From: Arthrobacter sp. B2a2-09
Lineage (GTDB): Bacteria; Actinomycetota; Actinomycetes; Actinomycetales; Micrococcaceae
Direction of reading: 5' to 3'
DNA length: 62,706 bases
Assembly: GCF_027587375.1 (NCBI RefSeq)
Contig: NZ_JAMXIC010000028.1
Span: forward strand, 1-62,706
Position 1 is the first letter of the stretch; each line of letters starts with the position of its first letter. The position numbers were made by a program, and so were the translations under genes. A model generated the notes under the pieces. That model worked only from the letters and a program-made list of their open reading frames with translations. It was not told where the DNA came from and did not search any database. Of this stretch, positions 23,793 through 33,222 are shown piece by piece.

Positions 23793-26690
23793 TCAGGAGA
23801 CGTTGGAATACGCTACGACGCCGCGGCGGACCAGATCGATCGCTTCGCGGCATATCTTCGTTTGGCGCCGTTCGAGCCCTGGAATCTTGGCCATCTGGTC
23901 CAGCAGGTCGATCACCTGCTTCGCCCAGCGCACGAAGTCGCCTGCGGCGAGGTCGGTGCCGCTGAGAACCTCTTGAAGATGGCGGCCCTTGGCCCATTTG
24001 AAGATGGGCCACACAAGTCCCAGCTCCGGCTCAGCGGTCAATGGCAGCCTGTTCTTGTCCTCGACGTCCTCCAGCGCAGACCACTCATGCACCACGATGT
24101 CCACGGATGATTCGAGGGATACCGACGGCATTTTGGGTCGCAGGCCGCGATCATCGCGCTTGGCCTGGTAGACCATCGTGCTGGCCAGCGCAGCCAGCTC
24201 GGCGGCGTCGAGGTCCTTGATGGCCCCTTGCCGTATGGATTGGGAGATCAGCAGGTCTTTTTCGCCGTAGATGCGGCGCAAGCGCTGGCCGTCCGCGCTG
24301 ATGGAGACATGGCCGGCGTCGGACGTCTGGAGGTAACCGTAAGCGGCGAGGACGTCGCACACGCGGTCGAATGTCTTCGCGATCGTATTGGTACGGCCCT
24401 GGATCTGGCGGACGAGCCCATCAGTTTCATGGCGCAGTTTCCACCAGCGCTCGGCCCAGCGTGCGTGGTCCTCACGTTCGCTGCAGCCGTGGCAAGGATG
24501 GGCACGCAGTGCCCGGCGGAGGTCCGCAATCTTCTTTTCCTGGTCCGGCATGTAGCGGGCCCGGCCAAAGTCCTCGCTCCGGTTCGTTCCGCGGGCTGGC
24601 GGACGTCCCTCGCGCACAGCATTCCGCATGGCGGATGCGAGATCACGGCGGGATTTGGGCAGCTTCGCGTTGAACGACTTGGGAATCCGGATCCAGGACA
24701 CGGGAGCGACCGGCCCTTCGACTTCGTGGGCGCCGATCCTGTGCAGCTGGCTGTCTTCCGTGAGGACCGCGGGACGCGGTTCACGCGAGTTGGGATCGGC
24801 GTTGAGCACGACCGCGTAGCCCGGCGTGCGTCCGCCGGGAACCTTGACGATGTCGCCAGGCATGAGCCGGGTCAGGGAGTCCACGGTCAGCGACTTGCGG
24901 GCCCGCGATGTGCTTCGCGAGGCAAATTGCTCGGCCTCGCTAAGGTCCCGCCGGAGTTTGGCGTACTCGGTGAAGTCGCCCAGATGGCACTTCATGGATT
25001 CCGCATAGCCGGCCAGCGACTCTTCACGGCTTCGAACCTGCCGGGCCAGCCCCACCACCGAACGGTCGGCCTGGAACTGGGCGAACGACGATTCGAGGAT
25101 CTGCCGTGCCCTGGGCCGACCGAACTGGGCAATCAGGTTGATGCTCATGTTGTATGTGGGCCGGAAGCTTGAGTTGAGCGGATAGGTGCGCCGCGAAGCA
25201 AGGCCGGCGACGGCAGCAGGATCAGTACCCGGTTGCCAAAGGACCACGGCGTGGCCTTCGACGTCGATTCCACGCCTTCCCGCGCGACCGGTCAACTGGG
25301 TGTACTCCCCCGCGGTGATGTTGACGTGGGCTTCGCCGTTGAACTTGTCGAGCTTTTCCAGGACGACGCAGCGGGCGGGCATGTTGACGCCAAGCGCGAG
25401 GGTCTCCGTGGCAAAAACGGCTTTCACCAGGCCATCGGCGAAGAGCGTCTCCACGACTTCCTTGAAGGTCGGCAGCAAACCGGCATGGTGCGCTGCGAGA
25501 CCGCGGAGCAGGCCGTCACGCCAGCTCCAAAAACCCAGGACATCGAGGTCGTCAGCGGGAATCTCGCGGCTCGCCTCATCTACCCGGGACGCGATGATCT
25601 GTTGTTCGCGCTCCGTCGTGAGCCACAGCCCGGCCGCGGCACACTGCGCGACTGCCCCGTCGCAACCTGCACGGGAGAAAATGAAGGTAATGGCTGGCAG
25701 CAGTCCTTGGCGGTCCAGGCTCGCAATGATCTGGGGCCGGCTGGCCTTGCGCACTGGACTGCGCTGCTCCCCGGCACTGTTGTCGCGCTGGCGGTCCTGC
25801 CGGCGGCGACTGCGCCCGCCGTGGCCAAAGCGGCCACGGAAATTCATCTGGCTTTCCGCCCGGGCCATTGACAGTAGTTCCGGGTTGACCTCGAATTCCC
25901 TCTGCAGGGGATTCCGGTCCGGCTCCCGCACTACCTCCGGCGCGGGCGCTTCGCCGTCGGATGCCCCTGGAGCAATCTCGTCGAAGGTGGTGTCCCCCGC
26001 GAAGAGGTCGACGATCTCACGCCCCACCATGACGTGCTGCCACAAGGGGACGGGCCGGTGTTCGGAGACAATCACATCGGTGTGTCCGCGCACGGTGTCC
26101 AGCCACGCGCCAAACTCTTCCGCGTTGGACACAGTGGCGCTGAGGGAAACCACTTGGACCTCGCTGGGCAGGTGGATGATCACCTCTTCCCAGACTGCGC
26201 CGCGGAAGCGGTCTGCCAGGTAGTGCACCTCATCCATCACCACGTAGCCAAGGTCCCCCAGGGTGTCCGAGTCCGCGTACAGCATGTTCCTCAGGACCTC
26301 AGTGGTCATCACCACAATCGGAGCCTCGCCGTTGATGGTGGTGTCACCGGTCAGCAGTCCCACGCTTGAGGCACCGTACTTCGCCGAGAGCTCGGAGAAC
26401 TTCTGGTTGCTCAGTGCTTTGATGGGCGTCGTATAAAACGCCTTGAGCCCGCGTTCGAGCGCCAGGTAGATAGCGAACTCGCCGACGATTGTCTTCCCGG
26501 CCCCGGTGGGCGCCGCCACGAGCACGCCCTTGCCTTCCTGGAGCGAACGGCACGCGTCACGCTGGAAATCGTCAAGTTCGAACTCCAATGACTGGGCGAA
26601 GGTGCCTAGATAGGTTTTCGACTCAGCACTCCGTTGCGCTGCGGCTTGAAAGGCTTCTGAGGGCGAAAGGGCCCCTGAATTGGAGGACAT
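23793..26690 (-). CDS. Ski2-like superfamily 2 DExH helicase (HelY type)
   Basis: 965 residues. Helicase motifs in order: AAPTGAGKT (Walker A), TTPIKALSNQKF, MDEVHYLADRFRG (DEVH box), SLSATVSN (motif III), FATETLALGVNMPAR, and QLTGRAGRRGID (motif VI). A long C-terminal region with a Cys-containing HPCHGCSEREDHARW segment and the Ski2/Mtr4-type helical domain follows. Mtr4/Ski2 relatives unwind RNA for degradation; the actinobacterial HelY role is not settled. It is upstream of the amidohydrolase and downstream of tatC, all on the minus strand with small gaps. Confidence 0.93.
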   Translation of the reverse strand: MSSNSGALSPSEAFQAAAQRSAESKTYLGTFAQSLEFELDDFQRDACRSLQEGKGVLVAAPTGAGKTIVGEFAIYLALERGLKAFYTTPIKALSNQKFSELSAKYGASSVGLLTGDTTINGEAPIVVMTTEVLRNMLYADSDTLGDLGYVVMDEVHYLADRFRGAVWEEVIIHLPSEVQVVSLSATVSNAEEFGAWLDTVRGHTDVIVSEHRPVPLWQHVMVGREIVDLFAGDTTFDEIAPGASDGEAPAPEVVREPDRNPLQREFEVNPELLSMARAESQMNFRGRFGHGGRSRRRQDRQRDNSAGEQRSPVRKASRPQIIASLDRQGLLPAITFIFSRAGCDGAVAQCAAAGLWLTTEREQQIIASRVDEASREIPADDLDVLGFWSWRDGLLRGLAAHHAGLLPTFKEVVETLFADGLVKAVFATETLALGVNMPARCVVLEKLDKFNGEAHVNITAGEYTQLTGRAGRRGIDVEGHAVVLWQPGTDPAAVAGLASRRTYPLNSSFRPTYNMSINLIAQFGRPRARQILESSFAQFQADRSVVGLARQVRSREESLAGYAESMKCHLGDFTEYAKLRRDLSEAEQFASRSTSRARKSLTVDSLTRLMPGDIVKVPGGRTPGYAVVLNADPNSREPRPAVLTEDSQLHRIGAHEVEGPVAPVSWIRIPKSFNAKLPKSRRDLASAMRNAVREGRPPARGTNRSEDFGRARYMPDQEKKIADLRRALRAHPCHGCSEREDHARWAERWWKLRHETDGLVRQIQGRTNTIAKTFDRVCDVLAAYGYLQTSDAGHVSISADGQRLRRIYGEKDLLISQSIRQGAIKDLDAAELAALASTMVYQAKRDDRGLRPKMPSVSLESSVDIVVHEWSALEDVEDKNRLPLTAEPELGLVWPIFKWAKGRHLQEVLSGTDLAAGDFVRWAKQVIDLLDQMAKIPGLERRQTKICREAIDLVRRGVVAYSNVS

Positions 26691-26714
26691 GCTTCAAGCC
26701 TAGTGGCCGTAAGA

Positions 26715-27551
26715 CTACAGACTCTCCAGATCGGAGGCAGGTGTGGCGACGTCGGCCGTGGCTTCCGTCTCAGCGGCAATCTTCGACTGCTGGCGCGCGC
26801 GCCGTTTGTCGTTCAGCATGCAGAGCCCGATCGCGGCGAAGAACAGCGCAAGGAGGGGGCCGGCGAGCATGAACATCGACAAAGCGTCCGCACCGGGCGC
26901 GGCAACAGCCGCCAGGACGAACACGAGGAAGACCGTGATGCGCCAAGCTTTGAGGATGGTCCTGCCGCTCAAGACGCCTGCCATGTTCACGCCCACCAGA
27001 ACCACCGGCACCAAGAAGGCGATGCCAAGGAAAAGAAGCATGTGCGTGGCGAACGTCAGGTACTGCGATGCGTCGATGTTGTTGGCACCGTTTTGGGGCG
27101 TGAACTGCAGAAGCGCGCGCACGACGTTCGGAATGACCGTCCATGCTACGTACACGCCAACCAGGAACAACGGCACCGCAGCGGCCATGTACCCGAGCGT
27201 GTAGCGGCGCTCCTTCTTGGTCAGGCCGGGAGTGATGAACGCCCAAACCTGGTAGATCCAGATGGGGCTGGAGAGCACCAAGCCGATCTGGATGGCAATC
27301 CGGAGCTTGAAGTCGAAGGGATCCGCCACGCTCGCGAAATTCAGGACCGCGGTCCGTTTGGTCTCCTGGGCGATCTTGACCAACGGATCCGACAGGCTGT
27401 TGACCACCGGCTCATACAGGAACCACCCTGCCACGGCTCCCAGGAGCACGCCGATGGCAGACTTGATCAGCCGATTCTTAAGCTCCCTGAGGTGGTCTAG
27501 GAGCGCCATCCGCCCTTCGGGGTTGGCTTTGCGGCCCGTTGTCGTTGCCAC
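26715..27551 (-). CDS. tatC: Twin-arginine translocase subunit TatC
   Basis: 278 residues with six predicted membrane helices and the conserved TatC features: MALLDHLRELKNRLIKS at the N-terminus, the periplasmic FASVADPFDFKLRIA loop, and YQVWAFITPGLTKKER. TatC recognises twin-arginine signal peptides and with TatA exports folded proteins. The start is GTG at 27551, seven bases after the tatA stop, so the two are one operon. The C-terminal cytoplasmic tail (about 40 residues) is longer than in E. coli. Confidence 0.97.
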   Translation of the reverse strand: MATTTGRKANPEGRMALLDHLRELKNRLIKSAIGVLLGAVAGWFLYEPVVNSLSDPLVKIAQETKRTAVLNFASVADPFDFKLRIAIQIGLVLSSPIWIYQVWAFITPGLTKKERRYTLGYMAAAVPLFLVGVYVAWTVIPNVVRALLQFTPQNGANNIDASQYLTFATHMLLFLGIAFLVPVVLVGVNMAGVLSGRTILKAWRITVFLVFVLAAVAAPGADALSMFMLAGPLLALFFAAIGLCMLNDKRRARQQSKIAAETEATADVATPASDLESL

Positions 27552-27557
27552 TACTGC

Positions 27558-27824
27558 TTAGCTACGCGTTGCGGGCGGAACGTCAGTGTCGTTGCCGCTC
27601 TTGTTCGCTTCGGGGTGGTTGACCACTTTGCCTTCAACGGGGTCCGTGTCGTCCTTGGCCGCCGGCTTGCCGTCGTTCTTCATTTCCTTGACTTCGGATC
27701 TGATGATGCGCATCGACTGGCCGAGGCTGCGGGCCATGGCAGGCAGCTTGGGTGCCGCAAACAGCAGCAGGGCCACGATGATGATAATGACAATTGGCCA
27801 AGGGCCATCAAATAGTCGTCCCAC
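27558..27824 (-). CDS. tatA: Twin-arginine translocase subunit TatA/E
   Basis: 88 residues: a short N-terminus, one membrane helix (WPIVIIIIVALLLFAAPKLP), the hinge with FAAPKLP, an amphipathic helix (MARSLGQSMRIIRSEVKEM) and a charged disordered tail. This is the TatA architecture that forms the translocation pore. GTG start with AAAGGA six bases upstream. It sits directly before tatC, as usual in actinobacteria. Confidence 0.93.
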   Translation of the reverse strand: MGRLFDGPWPIVIIIIVALLLFAAPKLPAMARSLGQSMRIIRSEVKEMKNDGKPAAKDDTDPVEGKVVNHPEANKSGNDTDVPPATRS

Positions 27825-27856
27825 GGGAAGTCCTTTCGTTGGAATACATCCTACGT

Positions 27857-28216
27857 CTAACTGAATTCGATGTCGTGCAGAGACTGGGGTTGGCCCCGTT
27901 CTGCTTTGCGCTTAACGCGCTTTTGGCGACGCACTTCCTGGCGGGAGGCCTTGGCCGTCACGTAATCATGACGCATCTGTTCCGGTGTGGCAAAAACAGC
28001 CGCACCGAACACTTTCGCCGAAGCCTCGCCGTCGTCGCCGTCGTCGTCGGCGCGTTCGGGAAGGTGCGTGCGATGCCCTAGCTGCTCCCCTGCGGCACTC
28101 AGTTCATGCACCGTGGCCATGAACTTCCGGAAAAGCCGGACGCCCAGCAGGACATAGCAAAGCAGCGATACCGCTATCAGCGCGACCCACAGAAGGATCC
28201 AGGACCACCAAGGCAT
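27857..28216 (-). CDS. Conserved hypothetical membrane protein (119 aa)
   Basis: One N-terminal membrane helix (WSWILLWVALIAVSLLCYVLLGV), a short helical segment, then a charged cytoplasmic tail. The tail has a run of acidic residues and a highly basic stretch (ASRQEVRRQKRVKRKAERG). No named domain. It sits between pafBC and tatA with gaps of 9 and 32 bp, so it is probably in the same transcript. The small-protein position beside Tat genes recalls accessory factors but nothing in the sequence supports a Tat role. Confidence 0.7.
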   Translation of the reverse strand: MPWWSWILLWVALIAVSLLCYVLLGVRLFRKFMATVHELSAAGEQLGHRTHLPERADDDGDDGEASAKVFGAAVFATPEQMRHDYVTAKASRQEVRRQKRVKRKAERGQPQSLHDIEFS

Positions 28217-28225
28217 TTGAGTAGT

Positions 28226-30262
28226 CTAACCAGCCTTCATGGTTTGTGTCGGGTCCGCTTGCTTGTACTGCTGGAGGGCCGCCGCCACCCACGCTGCAGA
28301 AGCGTCCGCCAACTCGACGGGCTGCAAAATACGGGCCGCACCGCCGTGCTGCGCAACGAACATCGGCAACCAGTCCGCATTTCCGAACCGAACCTCGGCG
28401 AGCAAGCCGCCGTCAGGAAGCACAGCGGTCCGCTCCGCATAATAATCATCCGCCAGCCCGACGCCCTGCCGGGTCAATTGGAGGACGACGACGACGTCGT
28501 CGTCGTTGGGCGTGTACAGCTTCACCGGAACGCCCTCCTCGGCGCCGGCACTCTTGGAAACCGGTCGACCGTTGGGCGCGATCTCCTCGATGCGGTCCAG
28601 GCGGAAGTTTCGCAGTCCGGCTTTGCTATGGCAGTACGCCTCGAAATACCACGTGTTGTCCAATGAATACAGCCTCAAAGGATCGACGTCCCGCTCGGAG
28701 ACTGAGTCGTGCTGCTGTGACAGGTAGCGAAGCCGCAGTTGATGGCCCGACTGGATTGCCCGGGTGACGGTGTCGAACGCCCCGGCGTCGGCCGGGGTTA
28801 CGGGTGGGCCAGCGACGGCCGCCGCCAAACGGCCGGCCTCCCCCGCTGCACCGGTGAGCTTCAGGGTCACAGACTCCAGGGCTCCGCTTTGCTCGTCCTC
28901 CGACATTCCGCCCTGTGCCGGAAGTCCGCCCAGCGTCGCCAAGCCCGTCAGCAGGGCGCAAGCCTCGTCAACGCTGAAGCGGATGGGCCGGTTGAGTTCG
29001 AGGTGCTCGCGGATGTACACGTGCTCGCTTTCCCAATCGATATCAAACAAGTCGTCCGGATAGCCTTCGGGGCGGCCGGAGCAAATCAGTATCGTCAGGT
29101 CGTCCACCAGTTCCTCGCGGGTGACACCGAAGCGGTCCGCCACCTCCTGGATGGGCAGGCCCTGGTTGTGGACAAGGAACGGGACCAGCTGCAGCATGCG
29201 GTTGAGTTGGTCTTCCGAGGTCCGCTTGCGCGCCCGCGGCGCCGGTCCGGCGCCGGAGAAGCGGACTTCGACGGCGGGGCTCGCAGCGAATGCGGCGGCG
29301 GCTTCAAGCCGCCGGATCACGGCGTAACGCAGCTCGGGAGGTCCGGCCACGCGCACGTGGGGACCATAGGAGGCCAGTTCTTCGGCGAGCAGCTCACTGT
29401 CCCGGAACGGCACGGAGAGCCGGTCCATGCCCATTTGGGAGCCACCGGCGCCATCGGCGCCAGCGACACTCACCGCACGCTTGCGGAGACCCAGCAAACG
29501 GCCTTCGGCCACGTCGAGGTGGGCCTCCTGCAGGGGAAGTTCACGGAGGCTGTCCAGTTCGGCGCGGGTATCAAACCCTGGAGGTATCTCGCAGTGATAC
29601 CCGGTCTCAACGTGAACATCGCTCGTCATCCGGGACAGCCGGAAGAAGCGTTTCGCGTTCCGACCCTGGTCGAAGCCCACCAGGTACCACTGGCCGAAGC
29701 GGCTCCCGAGGCCCCAAGGCTCCACGATGCGGCGTTCGTCCTTGCCGGTGCTGGCGGCACGGTATCCGAAACTCACGGGGTGCTGGCCGTTCATGGCCAC
29801 GATGATGTCGTCAAAAGCCTGGCCAGCGGGCTTGATGCGCGGCTGCACGCCAGCAGGGAGTTCGACGTCGGCAAGGTCGCCGGAAGCCTGCAGCTTCCGT
29901 AGCGCACTTGCGGCGGCCGAGCCGAGCGCCGCGCGTTCCCACAGCCGCGCAGCCAGGAGCAGCACCGTGCCCTCCGCCGGCGTCAGTTGCACATACGGCA
30001 GCCGATTGGATTCCTTGCCGATGCGGTAGCGGGCCGAAGCGGGATCGTCTGAGCCAAGCCCGTGCTCAAAGAGCGTTTCGATATCGAAGCCAAATTGCTT
30101 CAGGTCCGACTTGTCCCGTTCAAACATGCGTCCGAACGCGACGCCGCTGCCGCCGGCGTCGTGATAGACCTTCTCCCTGAGAACGGCCCGGGACAGGCCG
30201 TATTTCGTGTTCAGAAGGGCGATCAGCAGGTTCAGGAGTCGTTCGGTACGTGATGCGGACAC
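28226..30262 (-). CDS. pafBC: PafBC fused transcriptional activator (two WYL modules)
   Basis: About 678 residues made of two tandem copies, each with an N-terminal helix-turn-helix, a WYL domain and a C-terminal extension. In most actinobacteria PafB and PafC are separate neighbouring genes; in Arthrobacter they are one chain, the form whose crystal structure was solved. PafBC activates the LexA-independent DNA-damage regulon in mycobacteria. The HTH of copy 1 is near SRTERLLNLLIALLNTKYGLSRAVLRE, and that of copy 2 near VADRFGVTREELVDDL. I use the GTG at 30262 (MSASRTERLL); a TTG ten codons upstream at 30292 is possible. Confidence 0.93.
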   Translation of the reverse strand: MSASRTERLLNLLIALLNTKYGLSRAVLREKVYHDAGGSGVAFGRMFERDKSDLKQFGFDIETLFEHGLGSDDPASARYRIGKESNRLPYVQLTPAEGTVLLLAARLWERAALGSAAASALRKLQASGDLADVELPAGVQPRIKPAGQAFDDIIVAMNGQHPVSFGYRAASTGKDERRIVEPWGLGSRFGQWYLVGFDQGRNAKRFFRLSRMTSDVHVETGYHCEIPPGFDTRAELDSLRELPLQEAHLDVAEGRLLGLRKRAVSVAGADGAGGSQMGMDRLSVPFRDSELLAEELASYGPHVRVAGPPELRYAVIRRLEAAAAFAASPAVEVRFSGAGPAPRARKRTSEDQLNRMLQLVPFLVHNQGLPIQEVADRFGVTREELVDDLTILICSGRPEGYPDDLFDIDWESEHVYIREHLELNRPIRFSVDEACALLTGLATLGGLPAQGGMSEDEQSGALESVTLKLTGAAGEAGRLAAAVAGPPVTPADAGAFDTVTRAIQSGHQLRLRYLSQQHDSVSERDVDPLRLYSLDNTWYFEAYCHSKAGLRNFRLDRIEEIAPNGRPVSKSAGAEEGVPVKLYTPNDDDVVVVLQLTRQGVGLADDYYAERTAVLPDGGLLAEVRFGNADWLPMFVAQHGGAARILQPVELADASAAWVAAALQQYKQADPTQTMKAG

Positions 30263-30296
30263 GCCTGCAAGGTTACTAAATTCCTCCGGCAAAGGC

Positions 30297-30344
30297 GGAA
30301 GGCGCGTCTGCGGCCGGATTCCTCCGGCTGCAGACGCGCCTTCC
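30297..30344 (-). terminator. Long hairpin after the FKBP gene
   Basis: Near-perfect stem GGAAGGCGCGTCTGC / GCAGACGCGCCTTCC extended inward by GCCGG/CCGGC with a six-base loop. It lies 13 bp after the FKBP stop and upstream of pafBC, so it separates the FKBP transcript from pafBC. No clear U tract. Confidence 0.75.
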
Positions 30345-30357
30345 TGTGCTGCGAAAC

Positions 30358-30753
30358 CTAGCGGACTGCCACGAGGTCCACCACGAAGATCAGGGCTTCG
30401 TTGGGCTTGATGGACCCGCCCGCGCCACGGGAGCCGTAGGCAAGCTCGGAGGGGATTTCAAGGCGACGGCGGCCGCCGACCTTCATGCCAAGCAGTCCCT
30501 GGTCCCAGCCCTGGATGACCTGGCCGACGCCCACGCGGAAGTCCAGCGGTGCGCCACGGCCCCACGATGCGTCGAATTCCTCGCCTGTGGACCAGGCAAC
30601 GCCAACGTAGTGGGTGGAGACGGTGTCGCCGGCCTGAGCCTCGGCGCCGTCACCAACGATGATGTCCTTGATAACGAGTTCCGTGGGGACATCGCCCTCC
30701 GGGAAGTCGATCTCCGGCTTAGTGCGGTCGTAATCACGCTGACCAAATGACAT
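30358..30753 (-). CDS. FKBP-type peptidyl-prolyl cis-trans isomerase (cytoplasmic)
   Basis: 131 residues, a single FKBP domain with the usual active-site residues: VSTHYVGVAWSTGEEFDASWGRG, VIQGWDQGLLGMKVGGRR, and ELAYGSRGAGG. Catalyses isomerisation of X-Pro bonds during folding. GAGGAG precedes the ATG and no signal peptide is present. A second, lipoprotein FKBP is encoded directly upstream. Pairs of FKBP genes beside the pup-proteasome genes are common in Arthrobacter. Confidence 0.95.
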   Translation of the reverse strand: MSFGQRDYDRTKPEIDFPEGDVPTELVIKDIIVGDGAEAQAGDTVSTHYVGVAWSTGEEFDASWGRGAPLDFRVGVGQVIQGWDQGLLGMKVGGRRRLEIPSELAYGSRGAGGSIKPNEALIFVVDLVAVR

Positions 30754-30801
30754 GGGTACTCCTCAATTTATTGGGATGGTGATGCGGATGTTTGCGGAAG
30801 G

Positions 30802-31746
30802 TTACTGGGCGCCCAGGATGTCCACGACGAATACGAGAGTTCCTGCGGGCTGACCCTGTGCTGCGGCGCCGGCGCCATAAGCGAGGTCCGTGGGGATAAC
30901 CAGGAGGACACGGGAGCCGACCGTCTTGCCGGCAAGGCCTTGGGTCCAGCCCTTGATGACGCCGTTCAGCGCGAAGCTGGCGGTCTGGCCCTTGTCGTAG
31001 CTGGAGTCGAACTTCTTGCCGTCAGCCAAGGTGACGCCGACGTAGTTGACCGTCAGGGTGTCCGTTTCCTTGACGACTGCGCCCTTGCCCTTGATGAGAT
31101 CCTGGGAGACGAGGGCCTGAGGGGCCTTCGCGCCGTCAATGGAAATCTGCGGAACTCCCTTGTCATCGACCTTCACCGTGGGGAGGCCGGCGGGCGGAGT
31201 GACGGTATCGCCCTCGGGCTTGTCCAGGGGCTTGACTGCGTCCTTGACGCCCGTGATCTTGAAGACCACCAGCTGGGATGATGTTGCCGCTGCTTCGGCC
31301 GACGCCGCAGTTCCGGGGACGGCGAAAGCGATGTCAGCGCCCACCTTCGCACCGACCAGCGCGTTATAAAGCACAGCGCTGCCAGTCTTGAGCTGGTCGT
31401 TCAGTTCGACGGGCTGTGACCCGGTCGGGAACGTGTCTTCGAGGGTCTTGCCGTCCTTGCCGTCGACGGCAATGTAGGTGATCTGCGCCACCTGGCCGGC
31501 CTTCACTTTGTCGCCGGTGCCGTCGCTGACCATTTTGATGGTTGGCTGCGTTACGTCCAAGGGCTTGTTGAATTCCAGGCCGGGTGCCTTCTTGTCGCCA
31601 TTGTCGGAGACCTTGAGGGAATCCAGCTTGGCGACTTCGCCGGCGGACTGACTGGTGGGCTCCGGGGTTGCTGTTGGTGCCGGACTTCCGCCGCAGGCGG
31701 TGAGCAGCAACAGGCCGGGGATAAGAATTGCTAGTAGACGTCGCAC
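30802..31746 (-). CDS. FKBP-type peptidyl-prolyl isomerase lipoprotein, two FKBP-like domains
   Basis: 314 residues. A type II signal peptide ends in the lipobox LLTAC (Cys at about position 18), so it is lipid-anchored outside the membrane. Residues about 60-165 form a degenerate FKBP-like domain. Residues about 205-314 are a complete FKBP domain (VNYVGVTLADGKKFDSSYDKG, VIKGWTQGLAGKTVGSR, DLAYGAGA). The first domain lacks several consensus aromatic residues and may be structural. GTG start at 31746. Likely a folding helper for secreted proteins. Confidence 0.9.
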   Translation of the reverse strand: MRRLLAILIPGLLLLTACGGSPAPTATPEPTSQSAGEVAKLDSLKVSDNGDKKAPGLEFNKPLDVTQPTIKMVSDGTGDKVKAGQVAQITYIAVDGKDGKTLEDTFPTGSQPVELNDQLKTGSAVLYNALVGAKVGADIAFAVPGTAASAEAAATSSQLVVFKITGVKDAVKPLDKPEGDTVTPPAGLPTVKVDDKGVPQISIDGAKAPQALVSQDLIKGKGAVVKETDTLTVNYVGVTLADGKKFDSSYDKGQTASFALNGVIKGWTQGLAGKTVGSRVLLVIPTDLAYGAGAAAQGQPAGTLVFVVDILGAQ

Positions 31747-31856
31747 AAATTGAACTTTCGTCGGGGCAAAAGGAGGGCATGGCCGGGCCAGGCTCGGCCA
31801 TGCGCGTAGAGGCCTAGTGAAAGGCCAACCTCCAGACTAGCTGGTGAAACTGGGAG

Positions 31857-33221
31857 TCAGCTCATTGAGTCCAGGAGGGCATCCACTCTTTCGTCGACGC
31901 TTCGGAAGGGATCCTTGCACAAAATCGTCTGGTGCGCGCGGTCGTTCAACTTCAGATGGACCCAGTCCACGGTGTAGTCACGGCCGAGCTCCTGGGCGCG
32001 CCGGACGAAGTCACCACGGAGTTTTGCCCTGGTGGTCTGGGGCGGCGCGTCCACCGCATCCTTGATGTCGGTGTCGGCCACGAGGCGCCGTGCCGCGCCA
32101 CGGGACTGGAGCAGGAAGAAGAGCCCGCGCTTGCGCGAGATGTCGTGATAGGTGAGGTCCAGTTGCGCGATTCTCGAGGAGTCGAGGCCGATTCCGTGGC
32201 GACGCATGTAGGCATCCATCAGCTTCTTCTTGATGGCCCAGTCCACTTCCGTGTCGATTCCGCTGGTGTCGCCGCTATCGATCGCGTCCAGCGTCCGTTC
32301 CCAAAGGTCCAGGATGAGCGGTACGTGCGGATTGTGGGCTCCGTTTGATGCGACAAAGGCACTGACCTTTGCAAGGTACTCACGCTGAATGTCCAGGGCC
32401 GTCAGTTGCCTGCCGTTGGCCAGGCGCACCAACGCTTTGCCGCTCAGGTCGTGGGATATTTCCCGGATGCTGCGAATGGGGTTCTCCATGCGCATGTCCC
32501 GCATGATCACTCCGGCCTCAATCATGCGCAGGAGCAGATCCACCGTTCCCACCTTCAAGAGGGCGGTGGTCTCGGACATGTTGGAATCGCCAACGATCAC
32601 ATGCAGTCGGCGGTAGAACTCGGCGTCGGCGTGCGGCTCATCACGGGTGTTGATGATGGGGCGGGATCTCGTGGTTGCCGAAGATACGCCTTCCCAAATG
32701 TGGTCGGCACGTTGGGAGAACGCGAACGTGGCTCCGTGGGGTGTCTTCAGGACCTTCCCCGCGCCGGCGATCAGCTGCCGTGTGACGAGGAAGGGAATGA
32801 GGATCTCGGCGAGCCGGGAGAACTCGCCCCGTCGTGGAATCAGGTAGTTTTCGTGGCTCCCGTAGGAATTGCCGGCGGAATCGGTGTTGTTCTTGAACAG
32901 GTAGACCGTTCCGTTGAATCCCTCTGCCGCAAGTCGCGCCTGCGCTTCATCAACGAGGTCATCGAGAATGAGCTCTCCGGCCCGGTCGTGGGCGATCAGC
33001 TGCGCGAGGTCGTCACATTCCGCAGTGGCGTACTCGGGGTGCGAGCCGACATCCAGGTACAGGCGCGAGCCATTGGTCAGGAAGACGTTGGAGGAACGTC
33101 CCCAGCTCACTACTTTGCGAAAGAGGTACCTGGCGACTTCCTCGGGAGCCAACGGACGCGAGTCCGGGCTCGAATACGAAATGCCGAACTCGGTTTCAAT
33201 CCCGAATATTCTTTTGTCCAT
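31857..33221 (-). CDS. pafA: Pup-protein ligase PafA
   Basis: 454 residues of the glutamine-synthetase-like PafA/Dop superfamily. The start MDKRIFGIETEFGISYS places the conserved Glu of the ATP/Mg site (GIETEFG) at the N-terminus. SRLYLDVGSHPEYAT and YGSHENYL are further active-site segments. PafA couples the C-terminal Glu of deamidated Pup to substrate lysines using ATP. The ATG at 33221 lies one base after the prcA stop; the longer frame to 33401 overlaps prcA and is not used. Confidence 0.96.
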   Translation of the reverse strand: MDKRIFGIETEFGISYSSPDSRPLAPEEVARYLFRKVVSWGRSSNVFLTNGSRLYLDVGSHPEYATAECDDLAQLIAHDRAGELILDDLVDEAQARLAAEGFNGTVYLFKNNTDSAGNSYGSHENYLIPRRGEFSRLAEILIPFLVTRQLIAGAGKVLKTPHGATFAFSQRADHIWEGVSSATTRSRPIINTRDEPHADAEFYRRLHVIVGDSNMSETTALLKVGTVDLLLRMIEAGVIMRDMRMENPIRSIREISHDLSGKALVRLANGRQLTALDIQREYLAKVSAFVASNGAHNPHVPLILDLWERTLDAIDSGDTSGIDTEVDWAIKKKLMDAYMRRHGIGLDSSRIAQLDLTYHDISRKRGLFFLLQSRGAARRLVADTDIKDAVDAPPQTTRAKLRGDFVRRAQELGRDYTVDWVHLKLNDRAHQTILCKDPFRSVDERVDALLDSMS

Positions 33222-33222
33222 C

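Noticed and set aside
28739..29902. 387-codon plus-strand frame opposite pafBC
   Set aside because: Antisense shadow of a gene with clear WYL/HTH content; composition (His/Gln/Val-rich) is typical of shadow frames.
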